Source: Diphasiastrum complanatum
Taxonomy: Eukaryota; Streptophyta; Lycopodiopsida; Lycopodiales; Lycopodiaceae
Direction of reading: 5' to 3'
NCBI GenBank assembly: GCA_029204225.1
Contig: CM055097.1
Location: forward strand, 73,029,716-73,093,715
Length of the DNA stretch: 64,000 bases
In this document: positions 33,526 to 45,020 of the stretch, piece by piece
Layout: every line of letters begins with the position of its first letter
Numbering within the stretch: position 1 is the stretch's first letter
The notes under the pieces: model-generated
What the model was told of the DNA's origin: nothing
Databases searched by the model: none
What the model saw: only the letters and a program-made list of their open reading frames with translations
Made by a program: the position numbers and the translations under genes

Positions 33526-33925
33526 GTGAGTATTGCTTTTGCAGCCCAGCTGCTATAATGTATCACTATATGAACTTAATATTCTATGGGGAAATGGATT
33601 TTATGAACTCATGGTTTTGCAGAATTTAAGCCCCTTCAGAAATACAGTATATCAACTCTGGGAAGTCCTTTAGGTTGAGTTCAGATGAACTCAAGATGTT
33701 GAGTCGACTGAATTTAGTCCCACATTATTCACTATCAATCTTATTTTCTTCTAATTCTTCACGTAAGATCAGCTGACCCCTGTATCTAAAAGACACTAAC
33801 AGGATCAGCTGACAGAATGCTGTACTTAATCGCATAGCATCTTAATCGTAGATTGATACGTTTAGAGACTTGTCGATTGGCGATTGTAACAGATGTTCAC
33901 TAATTGAAATTTTTTTGATGTATAA

Positions 33926-34622
33926 GTGTCTGTTTGTTCGATTTTCTCTAACAAACTGAAATTTTATCCCTTGTGCAAAATGAAAAACATGAATTTTTTG
34001 GATTCCAACAAAAATTGTCAGACTATAAAAGCCACCAACGCTAAGTGGAATAATAATCTCAGTGAAATCAATGTAGGGAGCCTCATTACATTTTCAGCTT
34101 CAGAAAATAGTGAAAATAGTTCATTTTGGATTGCTAAAGTGCGGCTTCATTCAAAGCAACGACAAGAGAGAAATTGTACGTGTGCATTGGATGTGGACCA
34201 CTTTGACAAATGCTTTCATAGGAAGGTATGAATTAGAAATGTTGTAGTTAGATCCAAAGGGAAAAATGAAATGTCTAGAAAAAAATCAGCCACAAGTTGA
34301 TGATATAAATCTTGAAGATGTGGATGTGCTTGCTTTGGATTTTGAGTTGACAATGACGAATCATTTACAAAAGTCAACAATATCAATTTTGCAAGAACAT
34401 CTTGAGTTAATTGTACATCAATCATCTTCAACTCGACAACAACGAAGCAAAGTCGCAATGCACATTCTTTTATTAATAATAGATGTCGACTTAGACAAAA
34501 ATCTACCTATAGATTTTGACGATGAAGATGAGGCATCAATTTCATCAACTGAAAATGGGAGTCTAGATAATATATCAAGCATTGAGTTGAGAGGAGTTAG
34601 TGAAAATTCCATGGAATTTTAA
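33926..34622 (+). pseudogene. Unrecognised ORF pair with FWIAKV motif
   Basis: Two neighbouring plus-strand frames. The first (33926-34231) contains INVGSLITFSASENSENSSF followed by WIAKVRLHSKQ. Similar FWI(A/G)KV wording occurs, as I recall, in small SH3/chromo-like domains of uncharacterised plant transposon proteins. The second (34266-34622) is acidic with Ile/Leu-rich helices (VDVLALDFELTM, DVDLDKNLPIDFDDEDEAS). A stop and a frame change separate them. They could be pieces of one decayed transposon gene downstream of the methyltransferase-like relic. No function is assigned. Confidence 0.3.
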
Positions 34623-35473
34623 TTGTAAAAAAATAATATCAAAAATATTTTCAATGTTTTTAAGATTTTGTGTATTCGTATATAATACTTTCAATGTATT
34701 CTATGAGTTATTTTTAAATAGATAATTATTCATGTATTTTATTTACATGATGGAGATCTTCAATATTTGTGTTTTAATGAAAACTTAAATTCTCTTGGAC
34801 TTGGTGTATTAATTTTTTGAGTCAAAATGCATGTATGTATATTAGATATTTTGTAAACTTTGAGAATTTTTACACAAAAAAAGCATATTTTTGGGCACAA
34901 TAAGATTTTGACCCATTTCATTTGTGTTGTTTATTTTACATTTTTCTTTTCATGAATTAAAAATCTCATTTTAGCTACATCTTTGTTGGGTTTATCACAT
35001 GTAATGGTGGTCCCCCCAATAGATTCAAATTATTAATTATTTGAGTAGAGGGCGTTGTGAGTCTTCTTAACTTGTGCTTTTTGGAGTCATCATTTAATTT
35101 TTTTTTGGTTTAGTTGGGAGAGGTGCAAAGGAATCAACAGATGTTTCTAGAGAGCTACATCTTCTTTTTGGAGGTGAAATAATTATGATTTCCTTAGATG
35201 TGTCATCGGGCTGGGAGTCCTTTTTTGAGAATGAGGCCAAGCTCTTGCAAGAGTACATTGACTTTACAGAGTTTGTCTTGGTAGCTTCTTTTTTCTCCAA
35301 AGCCTCAGCAACAATCAAGATTGAAGCTTTCAACGTTTGAAAAAAGTAACAAAACCCATGCCTAGCATAAAGAACAATGAGTCAATTAAATAAAATTTTA
35401 GAGAAAGAGAGCAATATCATTCAAAACGGTCTTCAATTCTTCAACAAAAATGTTTCTCAAAATTCGATATTCA
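34623..35473. other. Gene-free AT-rich stretch
   Basis: No supported gene. A 79-codon minus-strand frame at 35094-35333 (beginning MKASILIVAEALEKKEATKT) is Lys/Ser-rich and unrecognised. Confidence 0.35.
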
Positions 35474-35690
35474 TGTTGAAAGTACAATACAAAGGACCAT
35501 AAATGAACCTACATAATGCTCCAAGAGTGATTGATTGATTGATACACCTATCTATTGCAAAACTAGTCATAAAATCTTGATTTAGAAAAGCAATATTGGA
35601 TCCCACAATCAAGAGCAATCAAAACCATTGATCAAACATGGATTTTCGACCCCACACGTGTGTGGTATGGACTCCAGTACAGTCTATTAT
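35474..35690 (-). mobile_element. Decayed LTR remnant of the copia-3/copia-4 family
   Basis: Starts TGTTGAAAGTAC on the plus strand and follows the same block order as 23886-24273: CCAAGAGTGATTG, CTATTGCAAAAC, ACAATCAAGA, TTGATCAAAC. A CACACGTGTG palindrome is near 35653. No primer-binding site precedes it, so it is a solo or 3' LTR. Confidence 0.6.
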
Positions 35691-35925
35691 CAGAGATTAA
35701 GTGGAATCAATTTTAAATACCAAAGCATTTACAAAAACTCAAGACAAATCACCAATCTCCCACTATTGCAAACACCATTGGGTATTGCAAAAAATGAACA
35801 TCAATGTCCAAAATGAACCAAAAAAAATACATCAATGTCCAAAATGAACAAAAAAAATTGTTAAATTTGAAAAGTTGTCAAGCCTCGAATTACACCAAAT
35901 TTGATGACGTTTTTTTTTTTTTTTG

Positions 35926-35967
35926 GGCTAGAAAAAGCCTAGCGCCAGCGCTAGGCTTTTCCTGGCC
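35926..35967. repeat. GC-rich hairpin beside a T run
   Basis: Inner arms AAAAGCCTAGCGC (35933-35945) and GCGCTAGGCTTTT (35948-35960) are perfectly complementary with a two-base centre. Imperfect pairing extends outwards to 35926 and 35967. It is preceded by about 16 T and followed by eight T. Confidence 0.85.
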
Positions 35968-36724
35968 ATGTTTTTTTTACTTTTTTACTGATTTTGGACT
36001 GAGAAATCAGTGAAAAGAAAAAAGACCTAGCATCGGCATTTTGTGTTATTGGTAGACTAGATCCCTAAACCAAGGTGTGACTCTTATAACTACACCAAAA
36101 ACAATCCAAACAGACTTCACCACATTTATGATTAGTCTCCAAATTGTTAGTACAAGAGGAGCACGATTCAGAGGTTTATTTCTCTCTTTAGAAACTGTAG
36201 ATAGATTAGATAGTAATATGTAGTTCTAACAAACCCCATTAGGGGATATTAGAACTCAAAATCGGCCCTTTTGTCAAGATGTTTTTTTTTTTACTTTGCA
36301 CGCTTTCAACTCTTAAGTGGCCCAATTAATGGTGTCCATCTCTGACGAACTGTTATAGTGGTTGACGGACAAAAATTGATTTTGCCTTTCTCGGCCAAAT
36401 TTTTGTCATTTTTAAAAATCCCGTCGAGTAGAACAAATGATTGTGATTGGACCACAGTTACTGCTTGAATACTTTTTTGATGCCCGTATTTGTACACTCA
36501 AGGTTGATTTGACGTCAATAGTCGTAAATTGTAGTCAACTAATCCCTATAGTTTAGGAACTTCTTGTCATTCTTAGGTGTACCTCTCATTCTCTTCATTC
36601 TCTCCGTTCTCATTCATACTCAACTTCCATAGACATATTTTGGACTAATGGGACACATAATCGGAGGCACTGTAATCGTCTCAATCCGAACTGTCGTTCA
36701 AAATTTAGTATTTTTTTTTATAGT
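35968..36724. other. Gene-free stretch left of the large inverted repeat
   Basis: No coding evidence. Phrases such as GTGGCCCAATTAATGG near 36319 resemble wording near 37876, so both may derive from one old repeat. Confidence 0.3.
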
Positions 36725-37086
36725 AGGCAATATAGATTCAACGTGCACAAGTATGACCTTTGGTACTCTAACTGGCTGTTCGCCCATTGAAATGATATTA
36801 GTACAAATAAATGCAATATTGATTCAACGCGCAGATGTACAAGACCTCTCGGGATCTTTGTGGGCTTTCGAACCGATATTAGTACGATCGTTCAAAAGTT
36901 ACAAAGTTTTCATGTAATCTGTACTAATATCGGTTCAACGTGCAAAAGCCCAAAAAGATCTCGAGAGGTTGTACATCTTTGTGCTGAATGAATATTGCAT
37001 ATATCGGTACTAATATCGTTTCAATGTCCGGACAGCCAATTAGAGTACCAGAGGTTGTATTTGTGCGCGCTGAATCGATATTGCCT
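36725..37086. repeat. Large inverted repeat (fold-back element), 161/166-base arms
   Basis: The left arm 36725-36885 and right arm 36921-37086 are reverse complements at roughly 75-80 percent, with a 35-base spacer. Both strands therefore encode the same peptide wording (GNIDS...T.GTL.GC..IE.ILV.I.AI.IQ..DVQ). Within each arm a ~80-base unit (TTCAACGNGCA to GATATTAGTAC) is repeated, so it may have grown from a tandem repeat. Related but weaker units continue to about 37170. Confidence 0.88.
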
Positions 37087-38959
37087 GTCCTCCGTACATA
37101 TCGAATCAATGAGCGAACAGTCAAGTCAAGCACTAGGTGTCATACTTGTGCGTGCTAAACAGATATAAAGGCATGAAATTCGAATGTAACCTCAACGTAA
37201 AGTTTTTTTATGGTCAAGTTTGTGCTTATGTAGAATGGAGCTTCGAAAATGATTGCTCTCGTGAGTTTCCGCGAACATCTCGTATCTCTAGGTACAAAAT
37301 TTGGTGACCATTAGGCTTTATTGATAGACCATTCATTACTTTTCGACGCTGATACCATGTTGTAATATTATTATTGGTGGACGTTTACAGCCCCAGATTG
37401 TATGACAAATGCATGGCTGTTATTACAAGCACGCTTAGCTAATTAATACTTGAAGTTAGAGCTAGTAGAATGCGGGCATTACTGGAAACTCGAAAAATGG
37501 CAACCACTCGGTACTAGTTTCCATTATCTCTCTACGTAATCTCTCTCTAATGTGAAACTTCTTAAAGGGCCCATTTTGAGCCCATATTTTCCCTAATGCA
37601 AAGTTGGCCACCATGGTGCAAACTTTATGGCTTGCTTTAAATCCTGGCTGCAAAATTTCAGGTTTACTATATTTGAATAGATATGAAGGAAAAAATCACA
37701 AGTAATCTTCACAAAGTATAGAAAAGTGTTGAAGAGAAACTTCATTTATCAAGAACACTGTTTATTACTTTTTTGGAACATGTCATTAGAGGAAGTTTAA
37801 ACACAAAAAGGGCCTTTTCTCAAGATTCCTTTTTCATTTTTTATTCACTTTTATTCACTTCTTTTGTACATGTGGCCCAATAGGTTCTTGACATAGTGGC
37901 TTTAACATACGTTACTTCTTTAAATCACATTTTGAGTCTACACTAAAAATGGCATAACTTTTGATTGTCATATCAAAATGCAACAAAAATTGGTGCGTTG
38001 GATAGCGCTCATCAAGCGCTTTCAAATGATATATTACATGTTATACTTCTAAGCTACTACTAAAAAGTTATAGCGATTCAAAGTTATTGGTTGAAAATAG
38101 TGACAAAATGCAAAAGAGATCTTGGCACGAATTCATATGCGGCCCTTTCTGAGCTCAAACTTCCGCTAATGGATACAACAAAGAACACTGTATGTTTCCT
38201 GGATAGACAAGCTTGATCCCAACAGGTAATAACTTACTGCCATTACAATATTTTCTCCATATATTGTGATTCGTAACTCCAAATTCAATCAGTAAAACAT
38301 TGTAAATAGATTGCTAGGTATAGGATTAGTCCAACAAGACAATGAAACATACTTAGCACATTAGTATAATTGAATTGTCCACTCTAGCTCTAAAGATCCA
38401 ATATAGTAATGTCATAAATACACTTTCCAAAAGAATAACACCAATGAAGTCTCATTTTTCTTCCACTACAAAGTTAGAAATTTCAAATTTCATCAAAAAT
38501 TTTCATACCAGCTAAACTAGTTATGCCAAAGGTCCTCTTTGAGTTTTGAGCTTTTATCCTAAACCCTAAACCCTAATGCCTGGGATGAAGGGTGAGTATG
38601 TGCTCAAGATTCTCGCCTTTGTAGTAAAACTGTTCGTCTCAAGGATGAAAGTTTCAACTTTATGACTAAAGATGTTCGCCTTTGCCATGAAACTGCCTAC
38701 CAAGAAATGCTCCCAAAAATCATCCCTCATTATCCACCTCCATGATTCAAGGAATATATCCCTATAACTTAGGACCAAACAAGCCTAACTAACCTTATTA
38801 ATGAGATCTAAAGTACTTTTACCTCACCTCACATGTGCCAACGAGGATTCACACATGTGGGACCCACTTATGTACAATTTACATGGTTTTGATCAAGCTA
38901 GATTTGCCAATTTTGGACAATTTCTCAGAGTTTGGCGAATCTTCATGAAGCTATTTTCT
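37087..38959. other. Gene-free stretch with possible LTR edge and telomere-like motif
   Basis: At 37345-37357 the plus strand reads GACGCTGATACCA followed by TGTTGTAA. This could be the primer-binding site and LTR start of another minus-strand retroelement, but no second LTR or coding part was found. The rest is AT-rich repeat-like DNA. Confidence 0.3.
38558..38576. repeat. Short interstitial telomere-type repeat
   Basis: CCTAAACCCTAAACCCTAA, about two and a half units of the plant telomere repeat CCCTAAA. It is too short for a telomere; similar telo-box motifs also occur in plant promoters. Confidence 0.7.
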
Positions 38960-38960
38960 T

Positions 38961-39230
38961 TTATATATATAGATAAATTTTCTTGTCAATGGCTTTCACA
39001 AAAATATTTGAAAAGCCATCTTCTTCATTTTCCACTGCTACTTTGTAAAGCCCATGTCCTTGTGCCTTGAAAGTAGAGGGCCTTTTGTCGGCAGTGTTAG
39101 TTGTCCAGAGGAATAGCTCTATGAGTTTCTGTCCCTCGCAATCTTTGGTAAAGTAAAACATGTGATTTGTCATGTCCACTTTATGAAGATTCGATGGGTT
39201 AATGGGTGAAAAAACTTTGATTTGAGCCAT
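38961..39230 (-). pseudogene. Possible copia protease-region fragment
   Basis: The minus-strand frame contains MTNHMFYFTKDCEGQKLIEL and later TFKAQGHGLYKVAVEN. The spacing is reminiscent of a copia protease segment (HHM..., then a GxG stretch), but the catalytic DSG is not visible. It could equally be unrelated. Confidence 0.25.
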
Positions 39231-39253
39231 ATAAGCTCCAAATTACAAAAATC

Positions 39254-39915
39254 TTGAGGCTTGGACAAAAAATACATGGCGAATTAGACGAAGAGGTCTA
39301 CATGGATCAACCCCTAGGATTCAACTCAAATTCACTTCTTGAGTATGTATGCAGAATGCATAGAAGCATCTACAGTCTGAAGCAGTCAGCCCGACAATGG
39401 TACAAGAAGAAATATCAAGCCCTGAAATCATTAGGATTCAAGCCTCTGTTGGCTAACTCCAATGTGTATGTCAGAATTACAGATGGGCAGATCATCATAA
39501 TGGTTGTATATGTGGACGACACTCTGATACTTTGTAGGAGTGAGCAACTAATTGCTGAGGTGAAGACATACATCTTGAAATAATTCAAGATAGTGGATCT
39601 AGGAGAAGCCAGGTGTTACCTAGGCTTGCAAATTGAAAGGGACTACGAGGGAGGTAAGTTATACCTTCACCAGTCCAGATACACCCAGAAGATCCTAGAG
39701 GACTTTGGGATGTTGAACTGCAAAGGAGCGAACACTCCAATGCTTGTAGGGATGGTGCTAACGAATGATGAATGTCCAAGGACTGAGGAAGAGAGAGAAT
39801 AAATGCAGCTCACACCTTACTGGAAGCTGATAGGATCACTGATGTACCTTGTAGACAACACACGTCCTGATATTGCCTATGCAGTATTCAGGATGAGCAT
39901 CCTCTCACCATTTCC
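39254..39915 (+). mobile_element. Ty1/copia reverse transcriptase fragment (copia-6)
   Basis: Plus-strand RT: DEEVYMDQPLGF, MHRSIYSLKQSARQWYKKKY, then the active-site box VVYVDDTLIL (YVDD). After one TAA: FKIVDLGEARCYLGLQIERD, LYLHQSRYTQKILEDFGMLN and, after another stop, IGSLMYLVDNTRPDIAYAVF. It closely resembles copia-9 RT (56590-57200). Both ends are truncated; on the right it abuts an unrelated minus-strand copia fragment. Confidence 0.92.
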
Positions 39916-39929
39916 AATTTCTCATCAAA

Positions 39930-40790
39930 CTAAGGCTTCCTAAGTTCAAATGACCAAGCTTATGCCACAATTCAGTTTACGATGGAATGGACGAGATAAG
40001 TCCATGTTGCCCCTTGATTGTAGCATTCAACCTGTACAATTTAGTGTTGGGCTCCCTTATACCATCCATAATGACTTTGAACTTTTGGTTCACATCCTTC
40101 ACAAAGCCACAATCATGGGCATTTTCTACTTTTGATCAGTAATGACACCAACAGAAAGTAGATTTTTCTTCAAATCTAGTACGTAAAGTACCTCCCTGAT
40201 CATCCTGCTTTTGCCATCAAGTAGTTGAATTGAAACGGTGCCTATCTCCTTGATCTTGCACACATCACCATTTGCTTGTGAAACAAATGTTCCATTATCC
40301 AACACTTTCAAGCTACTGATATGAAGATGCTAGAGTCTTCAATCTCACCTTCGTCGACAAGGTTACCTTCGTTTGCTCCTTGCTTGATTCCACCAAGAAT
40401 TTTTGGCATTTTCTCTTCCAATGGCCCTTTTTGCTGCAATGGCAGCATTTGCTCTTCTTCTTGCTTGCTGGAAGATCACTCATCCTCCTGAGTTTTGGTG
40501 AATTGATGTTTAGACTTCTTCTTGCCCTTGCCTTTGCCTTGCTTTTGGCATGTCGCAGGTGCCTGATTGCCAGTATTTTGATGTTTAGCTTTCACCATTT
40601 CTCGTCATTGCTCCTCTTGTATCAAGATTCCTGTGAGCTCGTCAAAGGTTGACAATCTTTTTCTTGATGCTATTCCGCTCACAAAAATCTGATAGGGTTT
40701 TGCAATGCTACACAATGCATTGTGCACTAGCTCCATATCACGTATGTGATCACCAATAGAATGCAAATCATTTCACCTCCAGGACCGCAA
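39930..40790 (-). mobile_element. Ty1/copia gag-protease fragment (copia-7)
   Basis: Minus strand. A CCHC zinc knuckle (CCHCSKKGHWKRKC) near 40470-40410 is followed by LKVLDNGTFVSQANGDVCKI and REVLYVLDLKKNLLSVGVIT (40311-40126), the stretch between protease and integrase. Gag remnants run right to about 40790. Stops are frequent. It has the opposite orientation to its neighbours copia-6 and copia-8. Confidence 0.8.
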
Positions 40791-40858
40791 AGCGCAAAAT
40801 GGGCACAAAACGGAAACTACGAAAAGAATGAAGACACACGAAGAGAAATCTTTCGCGC

Positions 40859-41417
40859 TGTCAGCTGGCAGCTCAACGGGCTTCATGCCCAGCTGAAATG
40901 AATAGCAACGATGGAGACTAACTAACTAGTTGATTAGCGTTAACTAGTCTTGTGATTCTACATTTAGCTATCTTGTAAACTCCACACAGTGGAGGTATAA
41001 ACAATCCTCTCTGGATCATAACCAAAAAGAGAGAAAAAGTGATGAGAATTTTACAGAGATTTGTAAGAAACAGAGAGAGACATAGCGAATAGAGTAAGAA
41101 AGCAAAAGTACCATAGTTGTGCATGAAAGTCTGCCAACGAGCAAAACACAACGAAAGAGCATAGAGTCAATTCGCCAATGAGCTAGACACTGACGATCTC
41201 GCTCTAAAACCAAACTGACAATATAGTCGTTCTATTTCGTGTATCTCTTGGCCTTGTGTTGTGTCTCTTGATTGCTAGAATAAAATATGTTCTGTGATGC
41301 GTAGTCGAGTGTCTGGGATCCCGTAAGAGCTTCTGCACGAAAAGAAAATTCAAAGATAGAAAATTGTTTGTGAATCAGAAGAGAGGACGAACACAAAACG
41401 AAAAAGCTTTCGCGACA
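40859..41417 (+). mobile_element. 5' LTR of copia-8
   Basis: Starts TGTCAGC, ends GCGACA, and is followed immediately by the primer-binding site TGGTATCAGAGCC (41418-41430). Internal signals are in the right order: TATAAA at 40996-41001 and AATAAA at 41279-41284. Length is 559 bases. This is the best-preserved LTR in the window, but no 3' LTR is present. Confidence 0.8.
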
Positions 41418-41775
<358 letters not shown>

Positions 41776-41913
41776 CCAAAAAATCCCAAGTGATTAGCTT
41801 GTGATGCATGCATAGCATGGCCAAATAAACATGAGCCTTGACAAAATATTTGTGTTTAATTATGATAATCCTGAGCCTTGACGACCATTTATGTAAGTTT
41901 TTGTGCAGTTAAT

Positions 41914-41916
<3 letters not shown>

Positions 41917-41983
<67 letters not shown>
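41917..41983. repeat. (GA)n microsatellite
   Basis: About 33 GA units, 143 bases right of the CT tract and complementary to it. The two tracts could pair as an inverted repeat. Confidence 0.97.
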
Positions 41984-41984
<1 letters not shown>

Positions 41985-42124
41985 GTAATCAAGGTTCGGA
42001 GCCATGGAGCACTTTATGTGAGGAGCAAGAAATTGAAACTTGGATGATGTTGAAACATTTTTAGGTATGGCATTTTTAGGTTTATGGTTTTTGTTTTCAT
42101 TTGGCTTGTTGTTGAATGTTGATC

Positions 42125-42470
42125 AAAGAGCGGGCTTCCAAAACATTTTTGCAGTCCCCTGTAGGATCAGCGGGCTGTATTTCTTTTTGCATCCCATTGC
42201 CACACCAAAGGAATGCAAAAAACAAATTCAGCTTTCCTTCTGTGCACGCCGGCGTGCATAGAGTGGCGCTGCAAAAAAATTTGCACCCCCTTTTGCAAAA
42301 ACATTTTTGAACCCTCCCACTATGCATGCCAGCGTGCAGAGAGGGCATGATGCTGATTTTGTTTTTGCAACCCGCCAGCAGGGTGCTAAATTTTTTTTGC
42401 ATCCCACTGGATCAGCCAACGGGCTGCAAATTTTTTTTGCAGCCCGCTGTTGCTGATCCAGCGAACTGAA
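42125..42470. repeat. Imperfect fold-back region with GGGCTGCAAA cores
   Basis: Sequences around 42165-42285 recur in reverse complement around 42300-42415 (for example ATGCAAAAAACAAATTCAGC against TTGCAAAAACAAAATCAGC, and TGCACGCCGGCGTGCATA against TGCACGCTGGCATGCATA). A separate exact palindrome, CGGGCTGCAAA / TTTGCAGCCCG, lies at 42420-42446, inside a larger GGATCAGC...GCTGATCC pair (42409-42459). Confidence 0.7.
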
Positions 42471-42492
42471 AAAGTTTTTTGCAGCCTACTCT

Positions 42493-43148
42493 TGTTGGAT
42501 CAATCACAGCTCAGCTACTAGTTATTCAACAGTTACGAAATGTTCACAAGCAAGAAATCTAATTAATCCACAAACACAAAAGGAAATCAGAATATGCTCA
42601 TAGAAATTTCACTCAAGAAGAATGCCATGAACAAGGAGCTTTACAATCATCAAGAACTCGTGGAAGATCTTCTTTATTCACTCAAGAGTAATTGACAATA
42701 TAATCGAAGCTCCCTCACAAGAGAGGGGGGCCCTTAAATAAGCAAGAAGGCTGCCCATGTGGAGCCCAAGTGGCAATTCCAGTAATTTGAAAAATACAAG
42801 TGGAATTTGCCCTTCCACTAGAGGTCACCATCAAAAGGTGGCCCACTCTAAATTATTTAAGGGGGTCTATGCTTATTTACAATGCCTAGGAAATATTACT
42901 AGCTCCTACATGGTCGTTCCTTCTCTGGGATACACCATTAGGCTTACATAGATAATTCACTATCATCCTAGCTAGTAATTTCTTGGCTCTCATGCTCGGC
43001 TCTCAGCTTCTTCTGTTGTCCTCCTTCTGAGACCTCCTCAGTCATGGGTGAGAGATAATCTATGTCTTCAGCTTGGCTCGGCATATGGGGATTCCCTAGA
43101 ATCTACCAATATATCCACCCCTAATCTGTTGTAGGACCCACTACAACA
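42493..43148 (-). mobile_element. Candidate LTR downstream of the gypsy-2 region
   Basis: Plus-strand limits TGTTGGATC and CTACAACA give TG...CA ends on both strands (656 bases). Read on the minus strand it starts with an 8-base hairpin (TGTTGTAG-TGGGTC-CTACAACA, 43127-43148). A TATTTAAGGG TATA-like box follows near 42740, then AATAAA at 42678-42673, the expected order for U3-R-U5. Its position fits a 3' LTR for gypsy-2, but no matching 5' LTR was found, so it may be a solo LTR of another element. Confidence 0.5.
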
Positions 43149-43189
43149 TAGGCGACATCGTTCCGCTTGGCACTTGAAAAAGCGTGGAT

Positions 43190-44709
43190 CTTCGTTCGCT
43201 TCCGTAAAACCAGGTGCTTATTATTCGCAAAACTGTTTCTAAAAATGAAGGTCTCTCAACGGCTGCTACATTCCAGCCCTCTTGAAAACCTCTTGCAAAA
43301 CCTGCTCGCCTCGTCGTCTTGTCGTTTGTTTTCGCTCACTCATCTTCGTCCCAGAGCTTCAAATACTTGTAAGCGGAGCTTACTTCCATAGTTTAATGGC
43401 CCAGGTACTCTCGTATCTTTTCAACAAAGCCCATCTCTTGCCAGTTTTCCACCATGGCGATGTATCATGATGACATGATGGCCACTGTATAGTATAGTCG
43501 GGCCATCATCTCATGGTCTTCCTCTGTCTAGAGGGCTATGTTGGGATTGACTTTGATCGGATCCAAACCACGATCCCAGATGGGTGGGGTGGTGACCTTG
43601 TCTCGTTGACCAACGACTTGGGATGTGGTCGTGTCTGGTGCTACTGTAGATGTACTTGCTCCATCACCCTCGTTGATGATGTGTGAGGGTGATGAGTGTT
43701 GTTGAGGTGCTGAAGTGGAGCTTCTATCATATGAAGCTGAATCGTCTGATGCTGTTCCAGCTGATGATGTTAGCTTGAAGCTTTCTTTGTATTCTTTGTT
43801 TTCTTGTGTCTGGCAATTGGGCCTTGGAGGTATCGGCCTTTTGAGCTTCTAAGGATGCGACTGCTTGTGGATCTGGTTGTGGGGTTTGTTGTTTGTATAT
43901 CAGCGGAAGAATATTGGTGTTGACTCTTTTGGGTAGGAGTCCTGATGGTGAAGTAGCCCGTGATCATGAACGCTTGGACTGTTTTGACTCGATGGGAATG
44001 TCTCATGCTTTGTCCACAAGCTACAGGTGTTGTTGGAGTTTGGGCCCGTTCTATACTTGCTGCAATGTGATATCCGTCATGAGATACCCGAGTATGGTTA
44101 CAGACTGTTTGTTTTTTAGACACTCATGAAGGCAATTCAAAGCAAACCGTGCCCAATCATGGAGATTTTGGGCATACAGTCGTGAATCTGCCATCATGTG
44201 GAACAGGGACATGGGTACTCTCAGTACTTTTGTCCTTGGTTGTTGTGCACATCTGGTCAAATATGCACATGTCGCTTGCAGCTGCTGATCATTGATGGCC
44301 TCAATGTACCCATCCTTATTCTTCCACTTGTCCACGAAGGGATCTATGTATTTGAAGTATGTTGTCTGCTCGATCTTTTGGAGCGTCCTTGTGATAGCAT
44401 TTGGTCCCCGCGGAAACCCAAAGGGTTGCAAGTCGGCCGCCACAAAAGATATATTATAAACATAGTTTCGGACAGGGGAAACTATGAGTTGGCACGCCTT
44501 GCCGTCACATTATAATTTGCATATGCCATATGTACCAGGTACGGGCTTTGATACCCTTTCAGGACAAGGATCTGAAACTCAATGGTCTTGAAGAATGACT
44601 ATGCCTACTGGTACCAGGTTTACATCTCTGTAAGATCTAACTTGCATAGCTGGATGTCGAGCTTACTTGCCTCGGGGTCGTCAGAACTGAAACTAGGGTT
44701 GGATGACAT
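43190..44709 (-). pseudogene. Unrecognised ORF on the pol strand, between gypsy-2 pol and the LTR
   Basis: The minus strand opens with an ATG at 44709 (MSSNPSFSSDDPEASKLDIQ) and has one long clean block (44443-44051) with AADLQPFGFPRGPNAITRTL, YIDPFVDKWKNKDGYIEAIN, LTRCAQQPRTKVLRVPMSLF, YAQNLHDWARFALNCLHECL and KNKQSVTILGYLMTDITLQQ. A Pro/Ser/Gln-rich middle follows, then a C-terminal part with DHEMMARLYYTVAIMSS, NWQEMGFVEKIREYLGH and AYKYLKLWDEDERKQ (about 43550-43350). A few stops and shifts break it. It has no gag, Pol or obvious transmembrane features, and I recognise no family. The location after pol is where extra ORFs or env-like genes occur in some Athila/Tat elements. Confidence 0.45.
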
Positions 44710-44737
44710 GGTAAAAAAATGGAAAAACTGTCGGTTG

Positions 44738-45020
44738 AGATTTCAGACAGGGTTAAGGGGAGTCGGTTGAGATTTGATGGAGTGGCGTCGGTCGAGATGG
44801 GATGGGATGGCTCCAGTCAAGATTTGAGACAGGGGCATCGGTCCAGATTTGAGTCAGGGCTCGGTTGAGATCCGAGAGAAGGGCGTCAATTGAGATCTAA
44901 GACAGGGGCTTCGGTTGAGATTTTAGTCAGGGCTCGGTTGAAATCTGAGACAGGGACGTCGATTGAGATCTGAGATAGGGGCTTTGATTGAGATTTGAGT
45001 CAGGGATCAGTTGAAAAAGG
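44738..45020. repeat. Minisatellite array, about 22-28 base unit, block 1
   Basis: Roughly ten degenerate copies of (T)CGGTTGAGATTTGAGACAGG. Units vary in length and in the GTCGGT/GCTCGGT start. It lies directly upstream (minus strand) of the unrecognised ORF. Confidence 0.85.

Noticed and set aside
36648-37133. Two opposite-strand frames with the same peptide wording
   Set aside because: They are the two arms of an inverted repeat, not two genes.
42097-42419. Opposing frames around 42.1-42.4 kb
   Set aside because: They come from a fold-back region; stops and lack of protein features argue against genes.
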